Positions 52,088-61,591 are shown, counted from the stretch's first letter. The stretch is DNA of 64,000 bases from CAZICM01 sp964537685 (GCA_964537685.1 CAZICM010000025.1:62001-126000); one strand, 5' to 3'. Program-made: numbers and translations. Notes: generated by a model not told the origin, from the sequence alone.

Positions 52088-55000
52088 CTATGCGCTTTGG
52101 ATTGAAGTCTGGGTAGCCCCCAAGGCATTGTGCAATTGTTCGAGCAGGGCCTTGGCCGACACGAGAGGCGGCGTTTCAAGGCCCTCGGAAAACCAGCCAT
52201 AAATGGCCGAAAGACAATCATAGCCTTCCTTGGCCCTGCCCGTCTTCATCAGCAAGCCCGCAAGCTCCGTCGCCGCCTCCAGTTCCTCGGTCTTGGCTCC
52301 CTGGCCTTGGGCAATCTCAATGGCTCGCCTAAAACAAGCCTCCGCGGGCTTTAGCGCGCCAGGGTCTTTCATCAGCAGAAATACCCCCTGTAGCCGCACA
52401 GCCCCCGAGAAGAAGAAATAATCCCCCTGTTCCTCCGCAAAGCGCACCGCTTCATCGATATGCGCAAGGGCCTTGTCCAGCTCGCCCTCCAAGGCTTCGG
52501 CCTCCGCCAAGCCGGATAGCAAAAAGGGCGTGCCTGCCACTTGCCCCGTCGTCCGGTGCGCATAAAAGACGCGGGTAAACTCGGGCAAATCCCGGGTGGC
52601 CCAGCCCCGTACCATCGAGCTATAGGCTTTGTTAAACTCCAAGCCATAGCGCTCGGCGATGGCAATGGCTTCCGCCGTGACATCCAGCACCTTCTGCCGT
52701 TCTCCGCGCAGCCTGTGCGAATAAGAAGCATAGAATAAACTCAGGGATATCATATTGGGATTGTGGAGCTCCCTCGCCCACGCAATGGATCTCGCGCATA
52801 CCGCCATGCCCTGATCGAGATATCCCATGAAGCTCAGCGTCCAGCCCCGCATAATCAGCGCGAAAATCGCCGGATCGACCCCATAGACAAATAATAAATC
52901 CTTATGCCGCGCGGGATCGTGAAGCGATAGCGCTCGCTCCGTGGCCGCCTTTGCCTCCGCATAGCGCCCCTCCATGGCCAGCGTTTGCGATAGCACCGCA
53001 TGTGCCGCCATGTCCTGTGGTATATCGCCCGATTCCTTCGCCAGCGAAACCAGCCGCTCCGCGATCTCCAGCGCCTTTTCACGCTCCGAGATAACGTGGT
53101 GATAGATCGATAGGGCGTAGAGCGTTGGAAATGCGTGCGGGCTTTTGCCCAGCGCGTCCGAAAGCTCTAAAATCCTGGATGTCAGCGTCTTTAAATGCGG
53201 CGATCCATAGCCCACCGTGCTCATCAGGGCCACCATCGAAAGCGATTGAAGCTGAAGCTCCGCGGTTTTGCGCTCGCGTTCGTCCTCCAGCGCCTCCACC
53301 CAGGGCAGCGCTTGGGCAACCTGAGCGTTGGCCTCGCTATAGGCCGAGCGCCTCAGCGCCCCGCCCGCCGCCTTGTGCGCATATTCAATGGCTTTTTGCT
53401 TCTGCTCCGCCGCCGCGTGATGCTGCGCCAATAAATCGGGCCGGGCTTCAACAATGTGCCCAAAACGCTCTTCCAATACGGCCGCCACCCGGGCATGCAC
53501 CTTTCTGCGCGCCGAAAGAGCCATCGATTCATAAGCCGCGTCCCGGATAAGCGCATGCTTAAAGACATATCCCTTGTCGTCTTTCTTTCGCTTCGCCTGA
53601 ATAAGCCCCGCTCCCAAGAGCTTCTCTAAATCGGCCTGCACATCCTCCAAGCTCCGCTCGCTCGCCGCCGATAGCAAGGAAAGGCTAAATTCCCGGCCCA
53701 GCGCCGCCGCAAGCTGTGCCGTATCCTTGGCCTTGCCCAGCCTGTCCAGGCGCGATGTCAATAAATCCCTCAGGCTGGACGGGATATCCGAATCCCGGAG
53801 CGGCCTTTCCAGCTCATAGCTATCCCCGCGCAGCACAAGCGCGCCCGATTCAATGAGCATTTGGGCAAATTCCTCGATAAATAAAGGCACGCCGTCGGTG
53901 CGCTTTATAATCTGTTTCAATACCTCCTCGGGAAAATCCCTCCCCTCAAAGAGCTCGGCCGCCAATGCCTCGGTATCGTCCGAGCCCAATCGGCCCAGCG
54001 AGATTTGCAATACGCCCGTCCCCGGCAGGCTGGTCTGTGAAAACTCGGGCCGGGCCGTGAATACCATATACATCGGCGCCGGGGAGACCCGCTCGATCAT
54101 CCGGGCAATCAGCTCCAGCGTCGTTGCGTCGGTCCAGTGCAAATCCTCGGCGAGCATAAAGAGCGGACGAGTCTCGGCCATAGCAAACAATAGGCTTTGA
54201 ATGGCGTCGAAGGTGCGTTTCTTTTGAAGCTCGGGTGAAATATCCGGGGCCGCATAGCGATCTTGGAGCGGAATCGCGAGAAGTGCCGAAAACAGAGGCA
54301 ATTGCGTGGGAAGGTGGAGCCCGTGGCGGGATAGCAGGGTTTCTAGGCGGCCAAGCTTATCGGCCTCCGCCGCCCCGCCTTCCTGGTCGAGCAGCCGCTC
54401 CATTACATCGATGAAAGGAAAAAGAGGGCTATTTTTGGCATCCGGCGAAGAGCGCAGCGTAATCATGGTATGAGGGCTCTCTTCAATCCGTTCCGAAAGG
54501 GCTTGAGCCAAACGGCTCTTGCCAATGCCCGGCTCCCCCAAAATCAAGCTGCACTGCCCCGCTCCCTTTTGGGCCTGGGTCCAGCGCTGAACCAGCATAT
54601 TGAGCTCCGATTCCCGCCCTATAAGCTGGCTTGAAGATTTTTTGACGGGCGCTTGAGCATGGGTTTGCTCTTGCTGCAGCATAAACAATCGATGGGTTTC
54701 ACCCATCCCCTCAAGCGAACCCCGGGCTTCGAGGGGAAATTCCGAGCGCAGCGCCCGGGACAGCGAGCCCGAGACCAAAATGGCGCCCGGCGCCGCAGCC
54801 GCTGCAATTCTAGAAGCCAAGGTCGGTGTTACGCCAAGCGTTAGGCTTAAACCAATATCGATATTATCGGCGCTTTTAGGCGAGACAACCAGGCCGGCGT
54901 GCAAGCCGATGCGCGCCTCCACCCGCAGTCCTTTGGGTTCAAACCCCGCGTTTTCCGCGGCGATTGTTTCCATTACGGCGATGGCCGCGCGGGCCGCCCG

Positions 55001-56224
55001 CCTTCCGTCTTGCTCATCGGTGACGGGATAGCCAAAGAAAAAGAGAGCCTGCCCGCCAAAGGCCGCCGCCAAAAAGCCCCGGTGCTTCTGCACGCTTTTG
55101 GAGCAGGCCGATAGCAGCGAAAGCAGCGCGCCGTTTATATCTTCGATATCCCTCGATATCGCGGCGCCATGCTGTTCCAGGTTCTCTTTGGGCGCGGAGG
55201 ATCTTGGCAATAGCTTGAAATCGCAACAAAGCGCCGTTACTTGCCGGCGCTCGCTCACCGTTATAAGCGCGGTATCGGCGCGGCTCTGGGTATCGGCGAT
55301 GGTCATGGACTCGACAAAGGAAAAGGCTGCGGGCACCGGGATATTGCCCGTTATCATGGCCTTGGAAAGGCCGCGCATATTGCAAGCCTCGACCCGTCTC
55401 AAGAGCGCCGCGGCATCCTTTGGCCGCGCCGCCGGATCTTTTCGTGTCACCTCGGCCAAGAGGGATCCAAGCGGATGATGCTGAAGCGCCGCCGGAATCT
55501 CCAAGGGTTCGGAACCCAATTGTTTAAACAGAATTTCCGCCAAGGTCGCGCCGCTATAGACCGGCCTGCCCGTCAGGCACTCAAGAAAGACCAAGCCCCA
55601 GGAAAACAAATCGGTAGCGGTTGTCGATTCAAGGCTGTTCAATTGTTCGGGCGCGGCATAACCCGGTGTGCCAACCACATCCGAGGTTCCGGTCAGACGG
55701 TCTTGTTCGGCCGAATCCATATCGCTGACCACCGTGCCCAGCCCAAAATCGAGCACCAGGGCATTGCGGCGGGCACCCGTGGGGATGACCATAATATTGC
55801 CGGGTTTTAGATCGCGATGAATAATACCCAAGGCATGCGCGCAGGCGAGCGCATCGAGCACCTCTAGCATCAGATGCCTGGCCTCCTCGGGCTGCAGCGC
55901 GCCTTCCTTGCGAAGCACTTCGGAAAGGCTTTGGCCCGGCGCGTAGGCGAATACGGTATACAGCTCTCCGGCCGCGGTTTTGCCGGCATTGATGAGCTGA
56001 ACGATATTGGGATGATAAAGCTGTGCGCAAAGTTTGGTTTCACGAAGAAAGCGGCCGGTCGTTCGTTCTACCCTGGCGGGGCTTGCCTGCAGGCGAAGCA
56101 TTTTGATGGCGACAAGCTGGCCTGTCGTGCGCTGCATGGCCTTATAAACGATTCCAAACCCACCCTGGCCAAGAATGCTCTGGATCTCATAGGCATCTTC
56201 AAAGACGGCACCCACTTCCATCAT
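52088..56224 (-). CDS. TOMM-system kinase/cyclase/AAA/TPR fusion protein
   Basis: A 1378-residue cytoplasmic signalling protein, first gene of the TOMM operon. Order: Ser/Thr kinase (about 10-275; G-Q-G-G-F-G, V-A-I-K, H-R-D-L-K-P-G-N, D-F-G), class III cyclase-like domain (about 325-505; V-T-A-L-C-C-D-F, A-R-I-G-L-H-A-G), AAA ATPase (about 525-800; Walker A G-E-P-G-I-G-K-S), then TPR-like repeats to the end. Kinase residues are intact. In the cyclase domain the usual G-D before the F-F-G-Y-P motif reads G-G, so catalysis is doubtful. This domain plan matches the TOMM kinase/cyclase family. Start: ATG 56224; the frame opens at TTG 56236. Confidence 0.88.
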   Translation of the reverse strand: MMEVGAVFEDAYEIQSILGQGGFGIVYKAMQRTTGQLVAIKMLRLQASPARVERTTGRFLRETKLCAQLYHPNIVQLINAGKTAAGELYTVFAYAPGQSLSEVLRKEGALQPEEARHLMLEVLDALACAHALGIIHRDLKPGNIMVIPTGARRNALVLDFGLGTVVSDMDSAEQDRLTGTSDVVGTPGYAAPEQLNSLESTTATDLFSWGLVFLECLTGRPVYSGATLAEILFKQLGSEPLEIPAALQHHPLGSLLAEVTRKDPAARPKDAAALLRRVEACNMRGLSKAMITGNIPVPAAFSFVESMTIADTQSRADTALITVSERRQVTALCCDFKLLPRSSAPKENLEQHGAAISRDIEDINGALLSLLSACSKSVQKHRGFLAAAFGGQALFFFGYPVTDEQDGRRAARAAIAVMETIAAENAGFEPKGLRVEARIGLHAGLVVSPKSADNIDIGLSLTLGVTPTLASRIAAAAAPGAILVSGSLSRALRSEFPLEARGSLEGMGETHRLFMLQQEQTHAQAPVKKSSSQLIGRESELNMLVQRWTQAQKGAGQCSLILGEPGIGKSRLAQALSERIEESPHTMITLRSSPDAKNSPLFPFIDVMERLLDQEGGAAEADKLGRLETLLSRHGLHLPTQLPLFSALLAIPLQDRYAAPDISPELQKKRTFDAIQSLLFAMAETRPLFMLAEDLHWTDATTLELIARMIERVSPAPMYMVFTARPEFSQTSLPGTGVLQISLGRLGSDDTEALAAELFEGRDFPEEVLKQIIKRTDGVPLFIEEFAQMLIESGALVLRGDSYELERPLRDSDIPSSLRDLLTSRLDRLGKAKDTAQLAAALGREFSLSLLSAASERSLEDVQADLEKLLGAGLIQAKRKKDDKGYVFKHALIRDAAYESMALSARRKVHARVAAVLEERFGHIVEARPDLLAQHHAAAEQKQKAIEYAHKAAGGALRRSAYSEANAQVAQALPWVEALEDERERKTAELQLQSLSMVALMSTVGYGSPHLKTLTSRILELSDALGKSPHAFPTLYALSIYHHVISEREKALEIAERLVSLAKESGDIPQDMAAHAVLSQTLAMEGRYAEAKAATERALSLHDPARHKDLLFVYGVDPAIFALIMRGWTLSFMGYLDQGMAVCARSIAWARELHNPNMISLSLFYASYSHRLRGERQKVLDVTAEAIAIAERYGLEFNKAYSSMVRGWATRDLPEFTRVFYAHRTTGQVAGTPFLLSGLAEAEALEGELDKALAHIDEAVRFAEEQGDYFFFSGAVRLQGVFLLMKDPGALKPAEACFRRAIEIAQGQGAKTEELEAATELAGLLMKTGRAKEGYDCLSAIYGWFSEGLETPPLVSAKALLEQLHNALGATQTSIQSA

Positions 56225-56231
56225 CACACAC

Positions 56232-56260
56232 ATCAATCATGGTTTGCGTTGGCTTGTCAA
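56232..56260 (-). promoter_or_regulatory. Candidate promoter of the TOMM operon
   Basis: On the minus strand TTGACA lies at 56260-56255 and, after 17 bp, ATTGAT at 56237-56232. The -35 is perfect and the -10 is weak. The start codon would be almost at the transcript start. Confidence 0.4.
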
Positions 56261-56422
56261 GAGGATGGTTTGGCTTCTTCGCACACGGCCCCCGCCGTAC
56301 CTACAAGGCTGATATGGACCCACCAGTTCCGAAAAGTCCCTATTTAGATTCTGGCGTATTTGGGCACTTAGGTCTTTGGGACCGTTCACCGGCACGGGTC
56401 AATTGGGCCAAAGGATGCCCTC

Positions 56423-57076
56423 TCAGGAACGAACCCGCATTGCCTTCCCAAATATCTTCCATAACCCTTCCAAATAAAACTTACCAAACTTCGCCGCGCC
56501 TTCGGCCGCTTGAAGCGGACCCGAACCAGGCGCCCTAAACGACCGGGCACTGCGGAATGCATCGGCGGTCTCGATATGCAGGATACCCATGGCAATGGGT
56601 TTGATATCCGGCGCTACGCCTCCCGGAATTGCCGTCGTTGAAATATCCGGGCCGGGGATATCGCCTTCAAAGATCCGGATATACAAAGTCATAATATCGT
56701 GCAGCATATCGAGCGCCCGGTCGGCATGAATGGTTTTATGGCCCATCATTGTACGCTGCGCGCCGCTGGCATCGAGAAAAGGCATACGGTAGAGCATGAC
56801 CTTCAGCTTTGGATCTTCGCGGTCCAGCAGCATATTAAATGTGCCGCCTTCCACCGTGCGCTTGCCGCCAAAGGCTTCGCACTCAATAAAACCATCCATT
56901 CTCGCCTCGTGCCTCGGCTCTTCAACAAAGCGATCGATATCGTCTACGCTGATCACCACTTCGTGGGAAAAGCGCAGATCTGAATCAATGCCTTGAATGA
57001 AGCCTTCATCGTAGCTTGTGGCTCCGAGGGTAATATATCCTTTCATCCATTCTGTTACACTTAGAGGGGTCGGCAT
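56423..57076 (-). CDS. Protein made of one unrecognised domain shared with the N-terminus of the DUF362 fusion
   Basis: A 217-residue protein. Its core (E-V-V-I-S-V-D-D-I-D-R-F, G-F-I-E-C-E-A-F-G, V-E-G-G-T-F-N-M-L-L, V-M-L-Y-R-M-P-F, M-G-H-K-T-I) lines up with residues about 30-175 of the upstream protein. ATG 57076 is chosen over 57148 because the latter overlaps the upstream gene. The two genes are 35 bp apart and form an operon. Similar stretches exist next to GMC-type oxidoreductase domains, as I recall, but I cannot name the family with certainty. Probably lipid- or sterol-related; that is weak inference. Confidence 0.6.
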   Translation of the reverse strand: MPTPLSVTEWMKGYITLGATSYDEGFIQGIDSDLRFSHEVVISVDDIDRFVEEPRHEARMDGFIECEAFGGKRTVEGGTFNMLLDREDPKLKVMLYRMPFLDASGAQRTMMGHKTIHADRALDMLHDIMTLYIRIFEGDIPGPDISTTAIPGGVAPDIKPIAMGILHIETADAFRSARSFRAPGSGPLQAAEGAAKFGKFYLEGLWKIFGKAMRVRS

Positions 57077-57111
57077 AACTACTCTCTTTCTATATACATT
57101 AGGTATACCCA

Positions 57112-59883
57112 TCAAAAAGGCGGGTGCTGCAATTCTTTTCCAAGCCAAGTGAAGAGCCGCGAAAGCGCCTGATTGGCCTGGTTGCGGCCACTGGATTGAA
57201 GAAACATGACCTCCTGCAAGGGGCGGATCGCCGCCCGCACCGCCTGAATCATGCTGGAGCGCGATTTCAAGGTGAATTGCTCCTCATCCATATAGGCAAC
57301 CGACATATACATCAGGTTGCCAAAGTAATGATTGGCGTCCAATCCAAAGGTTGCAAAGAGCGTAAGCGCCACAGGCACATTGAGCCAAGGCTGATAGACC
57401 GAAGCATCGCCGATAAAGTTAATCTTTGGCTTGCCAAATGCCCGGATCGCATACTTCATATAGCTGCTGATTTTGGGATCGAGCCCCATCTTGCTGGCCC
57501 CCACCCAGTCCACCGCAACCACGTCTTCCCCTGCAATCATTGTTTTGGTCTCGTTGGGTATGGGATCGGCGAAGATACCAAAAGGCCCGTCCGCGCTAAG
57601 CCAGCCATCAATGATTCCAAAATGAATTGGAAACGCCGCGATATACTCCACCGTTGTCGCCGCTATGCCCCGGTCGCAATGGTATTCTTTAAACTTATTG
57701 CCCAAGGCCAGCGCGCCATAAATATTCTTTAAGGTCAGGGTATAGTACACATAGGAATGCGTCTTATTCTTGGCAAACGAAATGCGGAAGTCGGCATCCC
57801 GCCAGGTTTTAGGCAGCGGATGATAACCCAGCGCCGTGCCAAAATGCCTCATTTCTTGCGCGTCCAGCGTAAGATCGACGATATCGTAGATGCTGCCATC
57901 CATCGAGAAGCCAAGATATTCGGCGACTTCCCGCACCGTGCGCCGGTTGAAATACTCGTTATAGGTGCTATGCGCCTCCACCACGCTGATGCGGGTATAG
58001 CCCGCATTGCGCAGTTGCTTGGCCAGATGCGTGACCAGCTCTGGATCGGTATAGGTCGAGCGATCTTTGCGGTTATAGGCAAACATAAAATTGGGCTTAA
58101 TCAATACCCAGAAATCGGCCTTGGATTTCCCTGAAGACGCCCGCTTTTGCTCGAGCACCTGCCAAAAGCGCCCCGCTTCAAGCGCTCGATCCAAGGTCTT
58201 AAATTTATCCATGTCACCTCCGCCCCGAATCGCGGCCACCGTCGTTTCACGGTGAGATTCAATGCTTTCGCATCGCAGGGTATCCATCGCCTCTTCCAGC
58301 GCCATACAGATTTCCCCCGATGGATCTTTAACTTGAATCACCTTGCGCTTGAAGACCGCGGTTGGAAAGTGATCGAGCCTAAGCTGAAGCACAGGTTCGC
58401 CCAGCTTTTCAAAGAGTTTGGGCGCCGGATCGGGCTCTTTGCGCTCGGTATAGTCTTTAATTAAAGCTCCAGCGGGCTGAACATCGATTTCCCGGGTCGC
58501 AAAATGAGATAATGCCACGCCCATCAGCCCAAAGAGCCTATCTTTGCCCCAGTGTTCCCGTTCGTTTTGGAGCGAACCCGAATGAAACTGAATGCGGGCC
58601 GCGCCATTGGCCTTTCGCAGAGCGCAGATATAACCATACAAAAGCGTGGGTTCCCGGGCATTGCAAATTGTCGAATCCTCGCCTTCGCCAATGGTTTTGG
58701 CGCCGTCGATGTTCAGCTCTTGGGCCGCGCCCGAAAACTGGAGGCTTATCTTCCCGCTTGCACCCGAAAGAGTATGGGGAATGATTTGAAAGCCAAATTT
58801 TTGCTCCGATGGAAAGACACGCCTCAGCATTTCCCGCAGTTTATAGGAAAGCCGATCCAACAGCTCTTCATTGACCGCAAAGGGAATGGGCGCGAGAGGA
58901 TGGGGACGGGATTGGAAGCGAATCGAGAGCTTGGCCTGGCCCATGGGGGCGTGTGCAGGCTGCTCTTGCATATCTGAAAAGGCAATGCTGCGGCGTTCGC
59001 TCACGTCAAAAATAGGCCCTTCATACTGAAGAACGCCTTCCTTTACATCCACCCGATGGGCATCCAGACGGCGGCCGGCGATGGCAAAACACCTTGGATT
59101 TGCGTTGGGATCGCCCAACACCAGCAAGACATCGCAAAATGACTCGCCATCTCCCCAGGGAAAGTCTTTTTCATGAATACCCGACACCAAAAAGAAGGGC
59201 TGAGCATTCCCCGCATCGTCGTGCGCCATGCCTTGCAACACCACATTTTGATACGAGGTATTGAACATGGGATTGACATCGCCCACATAGACATCGCGCA
59301 AAATACCATAGGCAAAGGATAGAAAGGCTAATTTGGCCCCCAGGTTTTGCCCGAAGCGAGCCGGCCCTATCACCTCGATACTCGACAGGAATTTAGGCGC
59401 ATCGCTCAGCTCGGCAAACAACTGTCCCGCGCCATACACCGAGCCCCGATCGTCGCTCCCGCGATAAACAACCACAAAGAGGTTGCTCATATCTTTAACG
59501 GTATCGAAGCCGGGATCGTCGACGATATGCTTAATTCCCCGGAGAAAATAGCGTTCTCCATCGGGGGCTTGGAACACGGCTTCATAAATCATCTGACGGG
59601 CGCCTGTGCGGGCATCGATAACCAACACATTATAACGCCCCTCTTCGATCGCCATCGCCTCGCCCAAGGGGGCAAAATCGATAACGCCTCCCAATTTGGC
59701 GGAATGATCGGGCTGTTCCATAAACAGCCGAAGATTATCGACGGTCACATGGGCTTTGAGGCGCATGGTGGTACCGAACATTTGACCGACCATACGGCCA
59801 TCGACGGGATCGGTACGGCCGACGCCGAGCCAACCATTTAACTGTTCATCGAAATGGAGACCGAGATGTTCATAGCTACGCAT
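57112..59883 (-). CDS. Large fusion: shared unknown domain + middle region + DUF362
   Basis: A 923-residue protein. Residues about 10-200 are the domain repeated in the next gene (V-T-V-D-N-L-R-L-F, G-G-V-I-D-F-A-P-L-G, E-E-G-R-Y-N-V-L-V, Q-M-I-Y-E-A). Residues 200-580 match nothing I know. Residues about 590-880 are a DUF362 domain (L-I-K-P-N-F-M-F, R-I-S-V-V-E-A-H-S, K-T-H-S-Y-V-Y-Y-T-L-T-L-K-N). No Fe-S cysteine motif accompanies it, unlike many DUF362 proteins. ATG 59883 is chosen over 59931. No signal peptide. Function unknown. Confidence 0.65.
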   Translation of the reverse strand: MRSYEHLGLHFDEQLNGWLGVGRTDPVDGRMVGQMFGTTMRLKAHVTVDNLRLFMEQPDHSAKLGGVIDFAPLGEAMAIEEGRYNVLVIDARTGARQMIYEAVFQAPDGERYFLRGIKHIVDDPGFDTVKDMSNLFVVVYRGSDDRGSVYGAGQLFAELSDAPKFLSSIEVIGPARFGQNLGAKLAFLSFAYGILRDVYVGDVNPMFNTSYQNVVLQGMAHDDAGNAQPFFLVSGIHEKDFPWGDGESFCDVLLVLGDPNANPRCFAIAGRRLDAHRVDVKEGVLQYEGPIFDVSERRSIAFSDMQEQPAHAPMGQAKLSIRFQSRPHPLAPIPFAVNEELLDRLSYKLREMLRRVFPSEQKFGFQIIPHTLSGASGKISLQFSGAAQELNIDGAKTIGEGEDSTICNAREPTLLYGYICALRKANGAARIQFHSGSLQNEREHWGKDRLFGLMGVALSHFATREIDVQPAGALIKDYTERKEPDPAPKLFEKLGEPVLQLRLDHFPTAVFKRKVIQVKDPSGEICMALEEAMDTLRCESIESHRETTVAAIRGGGDMDKFKTLDRALEAGRFWQVLEQKRASSGKSKADFWVLIKPNFMFAYNRKDRSTYTDPELVTHLAKQLRNAGYTRISVVEAHSTYNEYFNRRTVREVAEYLGFSMDGSIYDIVDLTLDAQEMRHFGTALGYHPLPKTWRDADFRISFAKNKTHSYVYYTLTLKNIYGALALGNKFKEYHCDRGIAATTVEYIAAFPIHFGIIDGWLSADGPFGIFADPIPNETKTMIAGEDVVAVDWVGASKMGLDPKISSYMKYAIRAFGKPKINFIGDASVYQPWLNVPVALTLFATFGLDANHYFGNLMYMSVAYMDEEQFTLKSRSSMIQAVRAAIRPLQEVMFLQSSGRNQANQALSRLFTWLGKELQHPPF

Positions 59884-60031
59884 ATTGGGGCCTTGGAGGA
59901 GGGCGTGGCAAGGCATGTGCCACCACGCCAAAAGGCGGGAGACGCTGGTTTTTGGGGGCGGGTCTTGGATGGGAAACGCAGTTGGTGCGCGGGGATCTGC
60001 AGTGTTTGCGTGAAAGGCAAGAACAACGCTA

Positions 60032-60059
60032 TTGACACATCCTTCCGCGGGCGTATCCT
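60032..60059 (+). promoter_or_regulatory. Candidate sigma-70 promoter of the SGNH hydrolase gene
   Basis: TTGACA (60032-60037), 16-bp spacer, TATCCT (60054-60059). The ATG at 60068 is 8 bp after the -10, so the message would have almost no leader. Confidence 0.55.
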
Positions 60060-60067
60060 GCCTGGCG

Positions 60068-60694
60068 ATGAGTCACATTGTACTGCTAGGCGATTCAATT
60101 TTCGACAACGCGCGCTATGTTCCTGGAGAACCGCCGGTTCTCGATCAACTACGGGGACGCCTCCCTCCATCCTGGACGGCCTCGCTGCTTGCGGTGGATG
60201 GGCATATAACGGCCGACGTGATGGCGCAAGCCGATCAGCTTCCTGCGGATACGACCCATGTTGTTGTGAGTTGCGGCGGGAACGATGCCCTGCATGTGGC
60301 GGGAATCCTGAGTGAGAGGGCGAGTTCGGTGCTGGAGGTCATGGGACGTTTCTCCCGCATACGGGCGCAGTTTCAGCGCATCTACAAAGAGATGCTAAAC
60401 CATGTTCAGACGCGATGCCCCCGGGTAGTTATTTGCACGGTATACGATCATGTACCTGGCATGCAAGCGGAGGCAATGACAGCGCTATCGATGTTCAATG
60501 AAGTGATATTGCGCGAAGCTGTAGCGGCGAAGGTACCGGTGATTGATCTGCGGCTTATTTGCGAGGATCCGGCGGACTACTCGCCGGTATCGCCGATAGA
60601 GCCGTCAAGCCGTGGGGGCGACAAGATTACCCGGGCGATCGTTTATATGTTGCAGCATCACGATTTTGAAAAGCCGGGCACGGTGATTTATTGA
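60068..60694 (+). CDS. SGNH/GDSL hydrolase
   Basis: A 208-residue esterase-fold protein. Block I is L-L-G-D-S-I-F-D-N (catalytic Ser), block III is C-G-G-N-D-A, and G-H-I-T gives block II-like residues. The usual D-x-x-H of block V is not evident (the C-terminal part reads P-S-S-R-G-G-D-K-I), so the catalytic His may be lost or displaced. No signal peptide, so cytoplasmic. ATG 60068 follows a TTGACA promoter closely; the upstream start at 60032 lies in that promoter. Confidence 0.75.
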   Translation: MSHIVLLGDSIFDNARYVPGEPPVLDQLRGRLPPSWTASLLAVDGHITADVMAQADQLPADTTHVVVSCGGNDALHVAGILSERASSVLEVMGRFSRIRAQFQRIYKEMLNHVQTRCPRVVICTVYDHVPGMQAEAMTALSMFNEVILREAVAAKVPVIDLRLICEDPADYSPVSPIEPSSRGGDKITRAIVYMLQHHDFEKPGTVIY

Positions 60695-60695
60695 G

Positions 60696-61394
60696 CTAGA
60701 CCGGTTTTGGCTCTACCGGCGTTGAATCCTCCGGCACCGGCTCCCCCTTTTTCCCCGACTTCTGCACCCTGCCCTTCTGCACCTGGGGAATGCTCGGATC
60801 GTTCTTGCGCGCATCCCGCATCGCCCGGTACAGCGCCCGCAGCTCAAACAAAATCCGCCCATCCAAAATATTCATCTGATCATAATGGGAAGCGATATCG
60901 CCCCGAGACTTACGCGCTGTCTCTCTTGCCCCCAATACCGCGTTCGCGTTGGCTCGAAGGTCTGAAATCAGCCCTTGACTTAGGCCCATATCGGCAGCAA
61001 TCTCGGGAGAAAACTTGGCGGCTACAGATTCCAGCTCATCGGCCAGGGCATTAAGACTTCTGGCGCGCTCATCTGGTTTTTCACCACCCTCGGAAGCGGC
61101 CGATTCGATGCGAGCCAGCGCGGGGGCATCGGTACCGGCGGCGCTCTTCAAGACGCGAATCGCAGTGCGGCGAAGGGTGCGGCTGCCTTTAAGACGCATA
61201 GGTCCATACCCTGGAACGCGGGAAGCGCTGACGAAGGGATGGGAGAGAGAAGCGACACGAAGCAGCTCATCGAGAACGACGGCTGAATGGATATGGTTGC
61301 CTTCTGCGTGGGCGTCGACATCGGAGCAGAGGGAGCGGAAGGTGGTACGGGTAGAATCGTTGAGGGAAACGCCCGCGAGCGGGTCGAGTATCAA
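60696..61394 (-). CDS. Helical hypothetical protein
   Basis: A 232-residue mostly helical protein with a Lys/Pro-rich C-terminal tail (about residues 205-232). No signal peptide or membrane helix. The tail could be a flexible linker or a nucleic-acid contact. It ends 1 bp from the convergent SGNH gene. No family recognised. Confidence 0.6.
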   Translation of the reverse strand: MILDPLAGVSLNDSTRTTFRSLCSDVDAHAEGNHIHSAVVLDELLRVASLSHPFVSASRVPGYGPMRLKGSRTLRRTAIRVLKSAAGTDAPALARIESAASEGGEKPDERARSLNALADELESVAAKFSPEIAADMGLSQGLISDLRANANAVLGARETARKSRGDIASHYDQMNILDGRILFELRALYRAMRDARKNDPSIPQVQKGRVQKSGKKGEPVPEDSTPVEPKPV

Positions 61395-61591
61395 CGGCGC
61401 GGCTTGTGAGGCAGCGGGTTGATGACGAGAAGCCTTGAGACGAAGGGCAATGAAGAATATTCAAGGGGGTGAGATTTTTTTGTGGGGTGGGTGGACGAAG
61501 TTTGTCGGGCGGCCGGGCGTGCGGCAGCCCGTCCTTTTTCCCCTTGCCTCGCTGCCCACCCCAGACATAGACTACCATTCCGCGGCCCCCA

